From assembly GCA_951217055.1 (NCBI GenBank), contig OX578280.1, forward strand, positions 48,549,882 through 48,613,881: DNA of 64,000 nucleotides, written 5' to 3'. Each line of letters opens with the position of its first letter. Position 1 is the stretch's first letter. This document shows, in pieces, positions 35,810 to 48,104 of the stretch. Position numbers and translations under genes: made by a program. A model generated the notes under the pieces. That model was not told the DNA's origin. It saw only the letters and a list, made by a program, of their open reading frames with translations, and ran no database searches. This stretch comes from Gerris lacustris. Lineage: Eukaryota; Arthropoda; Insecta; Hemiptera; Gerridae.

Positions 35810-38045
35810 ACTTATTTTTATTTATTTATTTTGTTTTATTCACTTATGTTTTGATTTTTGTATGTACCCGGGTTACGCTGGGTATTTCAGCTAGTCTATT
35901 ATAAAAGTGAATTAGAGAGATTTTTCTTCTTCAATCTTAAAGAGTGACTGCAGCGTGTGCTCAAGTTGACTTGACGCGTCAGGGGGTAGAAAGAGTTAAA
36001 ATGCTTTAGACACGAACAAAGGAACGTGTATCAAGTAGGTTTCGAACATTGCTTCATCGATCTCACTTGTTTTTTAAGCTCTTTACTCAAAGCTTCCCTT
36101 CCTCTCTAAGGTCTTTTATTCTTTGTATAAATTCAATATCTTTCAACACTTGACAAATAGGATACTTTACGTCTAAAAAAAATATTACTTTTATACCCCT
36201 CTCAACAAAAATATTATGATTTTTATTATATATTTTGTCTCGAATGCTATATAAAAACAGGGGTATATGCATTTATCTACCTTAAAAGAAAAATCCCTCT
36301 TTTAAATTATTATCTGTATTTGAAATGCTTTTGTATTTTCCTAATAGAAAATATTTAGGGTTTACATATCTTTATACTTTTTTTATTTATTATTATTTGT
36401 ATTGTTTTTTTTTACATAAATGAACCTCTGAGCTCAAAGCATTACCTAGTGATAATAGAAAAAACTTTTTATTTGAGATGTATTAAAAAAATATGTATTG
36501 GTATTATAGAATAATTCTTGAATTTACATTTAAAATTAATCAATAAATCATGAACGTGTGTTTGATTTTATATTGTTTTGTTGGTTGAATACTTTTAAAA
36601 TCTATCCTATACTCTGTTAGTGAAACGGCCGGTATTTCTAACTTTTTTTTAAACTGGACGAGGCTTCTTCGTATGTATGAATTAAAAATAATCGACGGTT
36701 ATTGTTCTTCTAAAAACTATAAAGCAAATATTTTACTTTCTTCTTTTTCCGCTAGAATTACAGTTTAGAACCAAATATTCAAATATTTAATAGGGTTTTA
36801 GTCCCGATCAACTGCCAGGGTTATTACAGGACGGGAGTTGTGTTATTCTTATTTTATTATTAGGTATATAAATGACCATTTTTTAATAACAAATCATGAT
36901 TGAATCTAATCTTACATTGACATTATTTTTCCAATTTACAAAAAAATCGTTAACTATAATCTTAAGTTGATTTGTGAGACAGAGCCATGTGAAATCATCG
37001 TCTTCTAGAAATAATTTGGATTCTTGCCCTTTAAGCCTTCTTAAAAGGGCTATCAATCACTGAGGTGTATATAAATATTAAAATAATTCTTGGCCTAGGA
37101 TTTCCTGCCTGGATGACCGTTTCTCAAAGGTAGATTTCATTATTATAAATAACTATAACTTGCTAGCAGAACCAAAATAATTAATCCTTTTTTACAAAAA
37201 TTTAGAAATATTATCGACACACAAAATAATGTATGGATTAATGGATAAAAAAAAGATAATATTAATGTATATTGATTGCACTCTACCTTTTTATATCTGC
37301 CTATTATTTGTGCTCATTGTTGCCAATTAATTATATTAATTAATAAAAAATTATAAGAATAAGAATTGTGAAAGTAGACTTCCACTGCGATCGGTAACGG
37401 TTTCTTGTCATTGATGGTCATTGTAGATTTGGGTTTCTTGTCAGGTTAGCAGTAATGTTCTAAATTCTAAACTGAGATCTAGTTTATAGCTCTATGTTAT
37501 GGGGCTATTGGTGACCGAACCAGGCGAAACTGGAAGGAGGCACGCAAGTTCGTCTTACCAGGCATGTGATGATGAAACGCTAGTCTTTTCTTTTTTTTTT
37601 CAATGCCTTGGTTAAATAATAGAATTGATACATAAAAGAATATTTAGTACGTGGATTCCATAATTCTATAATTAATCATTTTCAATTAATTTTAGCACTC
37701 TAAAAAGCTTACCTCTCCACTCGAAAACATAAGAGTCCTGACCTGCGGAGAGGGAGTTTGCACAATTTACTTATATTTATACTGATTTACAATAATTATT
37801 TTTAATAGAATTAATTAGTTAATTAATTTATTTATTTTTTTTATTTAAAGGGATATATATTATTTTTTATAGTTATATATTTTTATCAATAGTGATAAAA
37901 TATATATATCTTCTAATACTATCATATCATTACAATTATAATTTTTTATTAATTGAATATGTATAAGGAATATGTTTCTTATTTTAGTTTCAAATATCTC
38001 CTATTTCTATTTGTTAAAGTTCATTTGGTAATTTATTAAGTAATA
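35810..38045. other. Intron, no gene recognised
   Basis: AT-rich. CCCGGGTTACGCTGGGTATT near 35867 resembles the 3' ends of arthropod dispersed repeats; nothing else seen. Confidence 0.4.
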
Positions 38046-38049
38046 CTAC

Positions 38050-39640
38050 TGCACAATAAAACCAGTGTGTTTTGGCCGTTGAGGTTCTGGGAACTGGTTT
38101 TACGTATATAGTGGCCTCTGATTAGACCTCTAGTAGTTATGACCTGGTTTATTCTTTGTAAGTTATATTTTCCTTCCTGATGGCGAGTAAACATTTATAT
38201 TATTCAGACTCACATAACAAGACTAGATTATCTCCAAAACCTAACAATTTTGAAAATAGAATTTATACAGATAATAAACTACAAAGGACCCAGGACAGTG
38301 CCTTGTGGAATCGAATAAGTGGATGTGAAGTTATTTCCTACTATATTGTTTAGTTTAACTCTGTACAGTCTGTCATTTAAATAACTATGAAAACGGAATC
38401 TTCTTAACATAGTACCATAATATTCCTTTATCACTCAATTTCTTGAATTAATTTATGTGAAACAATATCGAATGCTTTAGTAAGGTATAGCTATAGGCTT
38501 TTTTTTACCTCTTTCTAAACTTTCTGTTATAAATTTCGTTACTTTATTCATGGTGTCTTGCATATTTCAACCGTTTTGAAAACCGAACTGGTTATTTGGT
38601 ATTATTTTATGTGTGTGTAAATTTATTGAGATGCTTTTTCGCTATTGTTTCTAAAATTTTTGCTATGTTTGTGACTAGAGAGGTGGGCCTGTAATTAGTA
38701 GGTTCATTAGAGGGCCCACTTTTGTGGATCGGGTAAATTAAGGCAATTTTTAAGATGTCTGGAAAAAGGTCTTAATCGTAACTCAATTTAGCGATATGTA
38801 ATAATGGTTTTCTTTCCTAACGAGTTTACATTTTCTTTGATTATGGGATCCGTAATTCCGTAATGGCCATTAGCTAAGAGCCACCTCTTAGCTGATTGAC
38901 GGCCTCTATTACATCTTCTTCAATAATAACATCTATTTTATTCCATCCCTCGTCAATACTGTTGTTTCCTACTGCCGTAACATTTATTTTACTCTGCAAA
39001 TTATTAGCCATATCCTGACCTTTAGTTGTAAAATATTTACAAATAACATCACCCCTTTTATTGGATCACTTAAAGAGTTAATTATGGTGCCGTCAGTATC
39101 CTGTACTTTTTGAGTACCGCTTTCTCTGTTTATTTTCAGGTTTGATTTAAGGTTATTTTATGAACTTCTTTCCATATTTTAGACATGTTATTTTCACATT
39201 TCTCTATTTTCTGACTGAATGATTGAAGTAATCTTTTTTGTTTTATGTTTCATGGAATGTAACTTTTGGGAATATTTATTAAAAATAAGTTTGTAATTTT
39301 TGATTGTTTACATGTCTAGACGGTTGTTTCCTAAGTTTTTCTCTTTTTCTTATGGAAACTAAGAGGCCGTGGATAACCCACGGTTGTAGTTGTAAGTCTG
39401 CTTGCTGATCTGATGGTGGATCTTTAATATAATTAAATTGCAGTGGTCTGACAGACAGTCTTAAAACTTATAGATATTTGAAGAATTGTTAAAGTGTAAA
39501 TTCCACACAATCTCGAACCGAACGTATAACATAGTGTCATATTTATTTGTAAATGTGTCAATGTTTGTTCAAATATATATATATATAACCGTATTATTGG
39601 TTGGCCGAAAGACATAGTAGACATGCTTGCAATATTTAAT
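38050..39640 (-). pseudogene. Decayed non-LTR retrotransposon (endonuclease to RT)
   Basis: The - strand translation, broken by many stops and shifts, shows the usual order. An endonuclease C-terminal SDHCNL-like stretch lies near 39460. A linker with WVIHGLLVSIRKREKLRKQP is near 39330-39390. The pre-RT segment DVIEAVNQLRGGS follows near 38880-38940. RT then gives IYPIHKSGPSNEPTNYRP and SLVTNIAKILETI (near 38660-38740), QFGFQ, and KAFDIVSHKL near 38470. This matches the jockey/CR1-like group of LINEs encoded in insect genomes. The catalytic YXDD is not readable. Each block lies in a different frame, so the copy is old and inactive. Orientation is opposite to the neurexin exon. Confidence 0.8.
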
Positions 39641-39871
39641 AAGATGGAACGACGGATATTCTAAAGACGGGGTTTACTCCTTTCATACGAGCTTATATCA
39701 GTATACGGAATTTCAGACATAATGCAAAATAGAGAATATATTGAGTATTGAATAGATATATATTTATTTTCCTTTCCATATATTGGCAAATCTTGCGTGA
39801 ATATTATTTCCCAACCCTCACTTATTTCAAGTTTGTGTTTGAGGTGATGTATATGTATATGAAGTAATAAG

Positions 39872-40140
39872 TTTTTACTCTCTCAGATGTGCAGTATATA
39901 TAAAGAGGAAGTATTGTGATGGTGTAAAAATTCTATTTTGAGATTACACATTTTGAGGTCCCGTGAGTCCAAAATATCAGTCTGTCTTATGTCGATTGTA
40001 GTCGGTGCAGACGCCTAAACTATACTGCTGCCTAAACTAGACTAGGCCGATTTTTATGACATTTGGCTTGCAGAAAACCCCGAGGCAAAATCGAGAATAC
40101 AATTTTAGCACTAAATTTGTAGGCTACCCCTCAAAAACTC
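39872..40140 (-). repeat. ACTTTCTC dispersed repeat, copy E (diverged, partial)
   Basis: The reverse complement carries CTCGATTTTGCCTCGGGGT, GGCGTCTGCAC, TTTTGGACTC, GGGACCTCAAAA and CCATCACAATACTTCCTCTT. It is clearly more diverged than the + strand copies and lacks their first third. Confidence 0.75.
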
Positions 40141-40760
40141 TGGGTACAAACCCAGGGACGTAGACCACTTACGTAGTCCAGGAGAAAACAAGGGTTAATG
40201 AAGAAATCTCTCCCTGATTCTTCTATACTCTGAGTAGACTGACAGATTTTCATAAAGTTAGCAGTCTGTTGAACTCTTCTAAGGGAACTATTGCCTCTTT
40301 TTAGATGGCTAAGAAGTGCCAATTATGGGCAGCAGCTTACTAGGTGAGTAGGAGTTTTATCTTCCTCTCCGCACAGCCAACAGGTGGTACTTTCAACGCT
40401 GAAAGCTGAAAGTGTGTTAAAACGGCAATGACCGGTTATAAATTCAGTCATTAGATGAAAAGTACTCCTGTTAAGGGTCAATATTTGTCTTAGTAACATT
40501 ATGAGAGGGTCCTGAAATTAACAACTTTCTTATTCTGGGAGCAGTTTCCAAGGTTCTTAACGCTTTCCTCTCAATGCAGCGAGACATACCTACGTTCCGG
40601 GACACAAGGAATTTAACTGAAATCCAGACTGGCCAGTTGATCTGCCAATTCATTCTCTCTTATCCCACTATGACCAGGAACTATGACACGGGGCATACAC
40701 TATGTCCTGTGTTTGTGTGGTCTTTCGGAGAAATCTATTATGCTTATCTAAAAAGATAAA
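40131..40760 (-). pseudogene. Decayed LINE fragment: RNase H and C-terminal zinc motif
   Basis: The - strand reads VPGHSGIRENELADQLAS (about 40632-40685), the last conserved block of a LINE-encoded RNase H including its terminal catalytic Asp. After a decayed linker come STFHLMTEFITGHCRFNTL and TTCWLCGEEDKTPTHLVSC (about 40330-40470), the CX2C...HX4C C-terminal motif of I/R1-type LINEs. Frameshifts separate the blocks. It lies 5' (on its own strand) of the RT fragment at 38050-39640, the wrong order for one element, and an unrelated repeat lies between them, so these are two different insertions. Confidence 0.75.
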
Positions 40761-40764
40761 TGTT

Positions 40765-42945
40765 ATTAGGTAAAAAGTTCCTAAGTTTATAGGATGAATA
40801 AGAATATTTATATTCCCTACTGGAATTATTGATTAGTCGTCAGAGGCTAATGTCTAATAAATCCATGTAATATATTTTGGGGGAGATAGAGATAGGATTC
40901 GGTTAAGCCTAACTTTCTGACACTTCTGTGATGCGTACCCGACATTATATGAGCAACTCCCTCGACAATATACCCTGGCATTGGATTTAAGCGTCGGAAT
41001 TTACCCGGTCTCTGATAAGTTGTCTCTTTGGAGGGTATAGATTAACAATATCTAGTATTGATCGGTATAGCGCTCTAATTGGGGGGATCGTTGTACATGT
41101 GGTTAGGGTATTCACACTCACACTCACAACTCACCTACATGTAACTCCTAACACCGATATAGATAGTAGGAGTTTGAATCCTAAAATAGTATAATTATAC
41201 TTGTGTATTCCAGAACATCTATACCTACTTTCTAAAGTACAATAATTATGTTTAATTTAAAAATATATTTTTAGTTTCTGATCAATGTTATAACAAATTC
41301 ATATTTTACTTTTGAAATGTGTATTGTTAAAATATATTTTTAAAAATGTCCTTTTTACTGGTTTTCTTATTTCGTTCTTTATGGACATACATATTGTTAA
41401 CAAGAAATATTATTTATTTTCCACCCTTTTCCTTTTATGTAGTTGGTAGCTGCTTTCCTGCTTTGTTTAGTTTGTGTGAAGGAAAGGAGGGAAAAGAGGT
41501 CGTTCTGTGTTTCCACTCTTTACTCTACAAACATTATATTACTTATCCTCCCCTCCTTCATACTTCTCTAAGTCTTTCTACATTATAATCCTCCACCTTC
41601 GCCTTCTTCTTTTAAATGAACTGCAAACAAACTTATGCAAATGGATTGTTTAGTCAAGTAATGCGATTTTTAGTGGTAAGACAAACACGATGTTTGGTTA
41701 AGTTTAAAACCTGCGTTTATGTATTTTCTTAAAGAAGTAAAGATAATGTTTTTCTCCTAGAAATATCAAAGATGTTAAGCACGCTATCAATATGTTCTAT
41801 TTTTGTTATTAATGTGCTTTAGCGAAGAATTATCTATTTGTTATGAAAGCATGGTCGGAGTAGTCGAGAGAAAACTTCTGTTAATCTTCTCTTTATCTTT
41901 TATGATAAAGTCAAAGAATTGTAATGACAATGTTATGCTCAAGCAATAAACTAAACTGTTAATATTGGTCAGTATATCTTTTTATTATTTAGCTCATTGG
42001 TTCTTATAATATATATATATTTCAATATTTATCTAAATGAAAAAAAGACAAATTTTATAAGTAATCATTCTTTCAAATAATGATATTCATCTAAATATAT
42101 GCCGATACTTTGAACCGTTTGCCATTTAATCAAGCTACTGCTTACTATCAGGGAAAACAATGCATATCACAAAATATATTTGTTACAATTGGATGCATGA
42201 TATAGCTAGGTAACTTCCTTTTAGCTAATTTGCTTTGTAAGAGTAATATATTTTGTAATGATAAGCTGAAAATGTAGCTGTTATGTAGCTAAAAATCAGC
42301 TTCTTCAATATCTTTAGAATTCATCTTCTTAATTGATAACTTATTGCTTTTCTACTTATAATATAGAATCTCTCACAAACTGATAACTTCTTTCTTTGAT
42401 TAACTAATTACAATAGCGTATAATATGAAATCTCCCTCTTAACTGATAACAACTAATCAGTAGCTTATATCTTTATCTTAACTTATCAGTTCTATATTAC
42501 TATACTTACAGTAGTTTTTAATTGGGACTCTTCCCCTTAAGTGTTATCTATTTTACTGCTTACATCAACTTATAACTTGGAATCTTTCGAGCTAATGTTA
42601 TATGAGCACCAAATACAGTAAACCTAGCTGTTGATGTAATAAAAGGTGCAAATAATGCATTGTTATAAGTAGTATCTTGTTTTATTTTATCTAATAGTTT
42701 TTGTCTCACTATTTATTAATTCTTATAACATTGATTCTTCGTACCATAGCGGATGTCATTGATTTAAATCATATTAAATGCTTTTGCTGTACATCTAACT
42801 TATTATAAATTACTCATTAATGTAAAAAATCTTTAGATAGTACCCTTTTGCACCCAATTTTTTTCTATTGATCGTAAAAAAATTCTTTTAAAGGGGCAAT
42901 TCCTATTGACCCCTAGATGGCTCAGTATTTTTTTCAAAAATTTTG
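40765..42945. other. Intron, no gene recognised
   Basis: AT-rich. 40900-41110 is slightly GC-richer and may be more of the adjoining LINE, but I could not read a conserved block there. Confidence 0.4.
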
Positions 42946-42949
42946 GACC

Positions 42950-43828
42950 ACCCGCTTTTGAGATATGAAATGTCCATTATAGTGGACATTCAGACTCAAC
43001 TGTAAGATCCCAGATGTATTTGTAAAATTAATAAGCCCACTGCAGTGGACAGTTCAAACACTGTGATCACTATGATCATGATCAATTTTGATCAGTTGTA
43101 TTCCACATTAGCTTAAATGGCTGATATACCAGTTTACAATGATTATGATCAGTAAAATCACGGTATTTGAACTCACCCTAAGGTTCAAAATTTCAATAAA
43201 TAAAGCATTTATAAAATTCAAATCGTTAATAATTATAATATAAGACTAATTTGCAATAAAACAAGTACAATTAGAAATAATAAACATTAGAATTTTAACT
43301 GTAGTAATTTTGAAAACAATTTCAACCTTTCACAAGAATTTTTAAAAAATAAAATTTTAAATGGTAACAATGAAAGAAATATTTGAAATAAAGAATCTAA
43401 TTTATAAAACTCATTTTCACGATCTAAATCATTACCTCCTTCTGAATTCATTACCTGAGCATGAACGTATTATAAAACCAATTGTTACCATAAAGTTTAA
43501 ATATCCAGTATACCGGACATCAAATTTTAACGATAACTTATGTGCTAAATTTGAAAATTATTTGTGTATGAAAATCATTATTTTACAAATTTTAACTTTT
43601 ATCTTTATAAAACAATTACTGCCTAAACGAAATATGGAAATTCTATAACAAAAAAGTGAAACATAAATACATTCCTCTGGACGCCATGTTGTTGGGACAA
43701 AAATCATTAAAGATGGCACCAGGTTGGCCAAAAAATAAAAATAAAATAAAGACAAAGACTTAATGTAGATTAAAACTTGTCCAGAAAATGATTTCCAGTA
43801 TACTGGACACCTGGAACGAAAGGGTTAA
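42950..43828. mobile_element. Possible piggyBac-like relic with TCCANTATANTGGA motifs
   Basis: The right edge reads GAACGAAAGGGTTAA (43814-43828), a GGG/TTAA junction as in piggyBac-like elements. The palindromes ATGTCCATTATAGTGGACAT (about 42970), CCACTGCAGTGG (about 43037), CCAGTATACCGG (about 43504) and CCAGTATACTGGAC (about 43796) recur. The left edge near 42951 is degenerate and lacks a clear TTAA. A 95-codon + frame (43361-43648) is open but shows no transposase motif. Confidence 0.4.
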
Positions 43829-44546
43829 CAAATTCTTGATGAAATACTTTAATTCAGATTTTTAGCAGTGGTAAATCGTTGTTACAGATACAAGCACACA
43901 ATTGCAATTCAAATAAGTCAGAAGGTTCTCTCTTTGATGCTCTGCTCAAACGTTCTTAAATCGATCACTCCGCTTTCACTCGCAAATAGTCTTGTAAAAC
44001 CTTCCCTAGGTTTACAAGGAACCCCTGTGCTTGCGTAGGTATATTTGTTTAGGACAGAAGACATCTAATATTTAGCTGTTAGCAAATAAACTCAAAGAGA
44101 ACTCCTCCGTTTAGAGAGGAAAGTCTAAATGATTGAAATGGTCAGTGGCCATGAAATATATCCTACAACAATGAATAATTAATTGTCTAGTAAATCAATG
44201 ATTAAATTGTTTATTTTGACCTTCTCTAAATTAAATGTATTACATAATTAATATTATTGACCTGGCATAGTTTATTTAATGCCTGTTAATGAACATAATA
44301 TATTAGGTAATTCTAATAATAAAATTATTAAACATTTAAAAGTTTTAAAGTGTTAAATACATAACTTACAGTTTATTATTTAATTTAATAATCTACCTTC
44401 TACTAAATACGACGAAATAAACTAAAATCTTCTAAATAAAAAAAAATGTCCAATATTAGCATTATTTTATTTTATTCATTGTTATAATAACATTACCAAT
44501 GTTGGAAGGAGAAAGAGGTTTTATTCACATAACTTGCCTACAATTT

Positions 44547-45072
44547 AAAAAATCGGTGCAGTGTTTTCCATTTATTAGTTTTCGCATGTACATTTAATTA
44601 TCATTGAACATTATGTCAAAATGTATCATAAAAATTAATTCTCCTCGGCGAGGAATCGAAATCGAAACCGGCCTCTCTCCGTCCGCGTTCAAAGCTATTT
44701 TCTCAGGAACTTGATTCGTCCTGGGAAAACGGCTTTTATCGTTAGATATATTATTAAGAAGGACTACATTTTAGAAATTTTTTTTAATCAAAGCGTCTGA
44801 ACCGGATTCGAGAAATATTTTTTTTACGTTTTTTCAGAGTTTTTGGAGGTAGTGCCCCCCAAATTAGGAGCTAAAATTAATTTCTCGATTTCGCCTTGGG
44901 TGTAATTTTTCTGGACAAGTATGCCAAATTTCGACAAAATCGACCAAGCAGTTGACGCTCAACGCATCTGCACAGACTAAAGATAGTTTTAAAAAACCAC
45001 TTTTTTGGACTCAGGGGACCTCAAAACTTCTTGCGCCATCACAATACTTTTCCTTTATATAAAAAAGTAAAA
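44547..45072 (+). repeat. ACTTTCTC dispersed repeat, copy B
   Basis: Diverged copy lacking part of the 5' end. Retains GGGAAAACGGCTTTTATCGT, TTTTTGGAGGTAGTGCCCCC, CGATTTCGCC, GACTCAGGGGACCTCAAAA and CCATCACAATACTTTTCC. Confidence 0.8.
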
Positions 45073-45074
45073 AG

Positions 45075-46525
45075 TAACAGTAGTGCACATGGACAGTACT
45101 TTCCTTCCAAATGAGAGACTTCACTAATAAATCTTGCAGTGAACAAGGCTGTCATTAATTATACTATTATGAACCTTAAAGACACATATAGAGACTTCAT
45201 ATGACATGCTACACAACACACCAAGAAATATGAATTTATTGGGCTAAACAAGTCTCTACACTGGAGAAATTACAATGATTTAAACCGAGATGATGTCTAC
45301 AAAGTTACGTCGAAGGACTGGCTAAGACGTGGTTATTTACTCTTTGACAAAAGGTGATCAACATAAATAGCTATAAAAAAAATATATTGCTCGCCTCCTC
45401 CATCACCGAGTACATGTGTAAACTTCGGCTAACCCGAAACAATATATCATTCGGATGTAAAATACTTTATGGGAGTTGCACCTCGTACATTAATTGATAA
45501 CTTAATATCAATATCCTTATAAAACAGCATACTACAAGACATAACAAAATCTACAATACTGAACACATAGGGAACTCTGAGTTGAAATTCCTCAACCAAC
45601 TCACATGATAATATTATTAACAATTAAATTGCAGTTTCTTACGAATACACACAACACTGCATCAATCTACCAGTTTGAGCTTGATTAAATAAGACAATAA
45701 TAATAATAATAATGTGGTCAATCCTTAAAAGCGCATAATCAAATATTTATATAATCAAAGGAAATTAAGAATTTATAGTTAGAAGTATAGATTTAAAATG
45801 TTCAATCGAAGAGTAGCTTGTGAGTGTATTGGAATTTTCAAGGCATAATAAACCTAGAACAAATAAATATTAAAAGTAAATGTTTCATGGAGACCACTTA
45901 ATTGTCAAGAATAAGTTGCTCTAAGTCTTGGTCGATAAAACTAACCCAACTATTCCTCTAACAAATTCAAAATTCAGTAATAGAACGGCTTACTACTAAA
46001 TCCGAAACAACTAAAACCGTAGCAAGCGGTAACATTAAGTTAGTTAAACAATAGCCATGGTAACTCTAGTTGCAATGTACTCTATAGTCGGTTTACAAAT
46101 TAATGATCACATCTCGTTTGTTTAAATTTATGTTGTAACTGATATTTGACATTAAGCTTTCTAGGATTGTTATTACTAATACCAAATGTAAGAATTATAT
46201 TTTGTAAGACATAATTAGCTATTAGACAAAGAGTTATAAATTAAAGTTTATTGGCCTTATCTAATTACATTTGTCACTTTTTGATTAGTTTCTTTTCTTC
46301 TATATTAAAGTTGTAAGGCTTTATTACTCCCTAAGCGGTCCTAAAACATAATTATTGTCTTCTTAATTCCTCGTCTCATTGAACCTGCTACTTCTTTTTG
46401 TGACTTATTATTGACCAACACAGAATTAAATTATTACCCTCAAAGTACTAGATAAATTGTCCGTTCTATATATAATTATATAAATGTATAAATCCCCTTA
46501 TTGTTTTTTCAGGATAAATACTCGT
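45075..46525. other. Noncoding, nothing recognised
   Basis: A somewhat less AT-rich stretch (45090-45480) could be an old element but yields no conserved protein block. Confidence 0.4.
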
Positions 46526-46529
46526 TAAT

Positions 46530-47085
46530 AAATGGTTAGAAGGTGATATTTCTTCCCTTATAGGGCATCTTTAAACCTGTTTTATATTTAACAATTAGAT
46601 GCATGCTTTTGTGGGCAGTTAGATATGTTGCTGCTTCCAACAACTTTCGTTCAAAATTATTTGTCTCCTTTTCTATTATTTTAGCTTCACTGAAATCTAC
46701 ACTATGGTTATTTTCAAAAGTATGAAAAGCCAAAGCTGTCTTTGTTAATTTTGCTCTTAATATTTATCTCCCTCATGTTTTTTCATCCAGATTTATGAAC
46801 TTTTATCGGAATTCACCAGTGAATTTCTTATCGTAATCTTTACAAGGAGTCATGTCCACGATTCCCATTTCTTCTTCCTTGGTATACTTTATCTTTTATT
46901 TTGCTAAAAATCCTTTATTTATTTTATTAATTGGCTTCATCCCGAATTTCAAATCATTACAGTCATATTTATTGAAAGTACTCTCAACTTTTCCTATGAG
47001 ACCTTTAATGTATGTTAAAGATGTATATTTATATATTACTGCGCCTCTATCTTCCGGATTATTAGAAACCTTATTATGAGAATTT
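46530..47085 (-). pseudogene. Decayed Penelope-like GIY-YIG endonuclease region
   Basis: On the - strand a pre-endonuclease segment reads YIKGLIGKVESTFNKY and FGMKPINKI (about 46920-47010). Next come a decayed PCKDYDKKFTGEF stretch, corresponding to the start of the GIY-YIG domain, then ALAFHTFENNHSVDFSEAKI (about 46660-46735) and NFERKLLEAATYL. This order is that of the Penelope-like elements C-terminus, where the endonuclease follows the RT. Stops and frameshifts interrupt it and no RT is found upstream. A separate element from the Penelope-type terminus at 12144-12715. Confidence 0.75.
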
Positions 47086-47380
47086 AGAGCTTTATACTAT
47101 AATTGCTATTATCAAATGTAAACAAATATTTTTTCCGTGGTAGGCTGTGAAGTAGTAACTTTAGAACCTAAAAACATAGCTAAACCCCATCTTTTCATTA
47201 CGTGGACTTAAAAAATCTTTTCACTACTCCTAAACTGTATTGAAATAGTACATTACGCGTCGAGTGCGGAAAGTAGCATTTTGCATGCAAGTGTGGAGTT
47301 TGCACCCGAGCGACAGCGAGGGTAGTAAAACCACACGAGCAATGCAAAATGCCGTTTTTGCACGAGTTGCGAACCATATT

Positions 47381-47569
47381 TTATATACGATTATTAGATT
47401 TAAATTTTAAATAATAAATACACAAAAAGATAAACTTGCTGTATGTAAGTTCGTATCTCTCTCTTGATAAAGATGGCATTAATTCTTGAGTTGTATTTTT
47501 TGCCGAATTAATTATTTCTGGAGGAGTATTATTCTCCACATTTTCGTCAAAGTCACTTGATTCACTCAT
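47381..47569 (-). CDS. Possible first exon of an element-encoded protein
   Basis: A 62-residue frame starting MSESSDFDENVENNTPPEI, acidic and disordered, then SLSRERYELTYSKF. The latter resembles the first helix of the core-binding domain of Crypton-type tyrosine recombinases (compare the general pattern KSRERYEKxYxxF). A GTTTAT donor-like site falls within the TYSKF codons, so the remaining 12-14 residues may be intron. There is no downstream recombinase domain in the window, so this copy is defective at best. The start is the first ATG after the hairpin. Chance or a host exon cannot be excluded. Confidence 0.35.
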   Translation of the reverse strand: MSESSDFDENVENNTPPEIINSAKNTTQELMPSLSRERYELTYSKFIFLCIYYLKFKSNNRI

Positions 47570-47666
47570 TGTTTTTCACTAGAACTCGATATAAACCGTT
47601 ACTTTAATAAAAGAACAGCAAATTAGTTTTGTTAAATGTAAACTAACTCGCTAATCGTGCGTAAAG

Positions 47667-47722
47667 CTGAAGAATTCCTCTTCTTTACCGCGCTAGCGTG
47701 GTAAAGAAGAGAAATTCTTCAG
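47667..47722. repeat. 23-bp hairpin with palindromic loop
   Basis: 47667-47689 pairs with 47700-47722 with a single mismatch; the 10-base loop GCGCTAGCGT is itself nearly palindromic. It lies about 100 bp upstream of the ATG at 47569 on the - strand. Confidence 0.7.
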
Positions 47723-48104
47723 AACTATGAGACACGCATGCGCAATGAATACAAGTACGTAAATAATAACTTTCTACGCATCTAAACAGAGATATAATGT
47801 TTATATTTCGTATCAATCGTAGATAAAATGTATTTACCTCCTAGGAGGTGAAAAAAGTTTTACATCCTAGTAGTAGTTATCAAAAGTGTCGTTTTTGGCG
47901 CTGCAAACAACTTGACATGCTTCTTAGTACTATAAAACTAAAAATAAATTAAATTAAAAAAATTAATTAATTAAATTCCACTAGATAGATTTCAATGTGT
48001 TTTATTTAAGGTATCTTTTTCTCTAAATCTTAAGTAATGTACTAATATTTGTTATAATTATATTGATTAATATTTTTAAAAAAACTCACTTCACAGCCTA
48101 GTAA

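Larger units (their letters stand above)
47151..48100 (-). mobile_element. Candidate DNA transposon with 13-bp inverted ends
   Basis: TAGGCTGTGAAGT at 47151-47163 and its inverted complement at 48088-48100 bound 950 bp. Inside are a foldback segment around 47272-47362 (TGCATTTTGC-type arms around CCGAGCGACAGCGAGGG), a possible first coding exon (47569 leftward) and a 23-bp-arm hairpin (47667-47722) upstream of it. The family is unknown to me. Confidence 0.45.

Noticed and set aside
38050..40760. One single long LINE on the - strand
   Set aside because: RNase H/C-terminal blocks lie upstream of the endonuclease/RT blocks on that strand, and an unrelated repeat lies between them, so two elements fit better.
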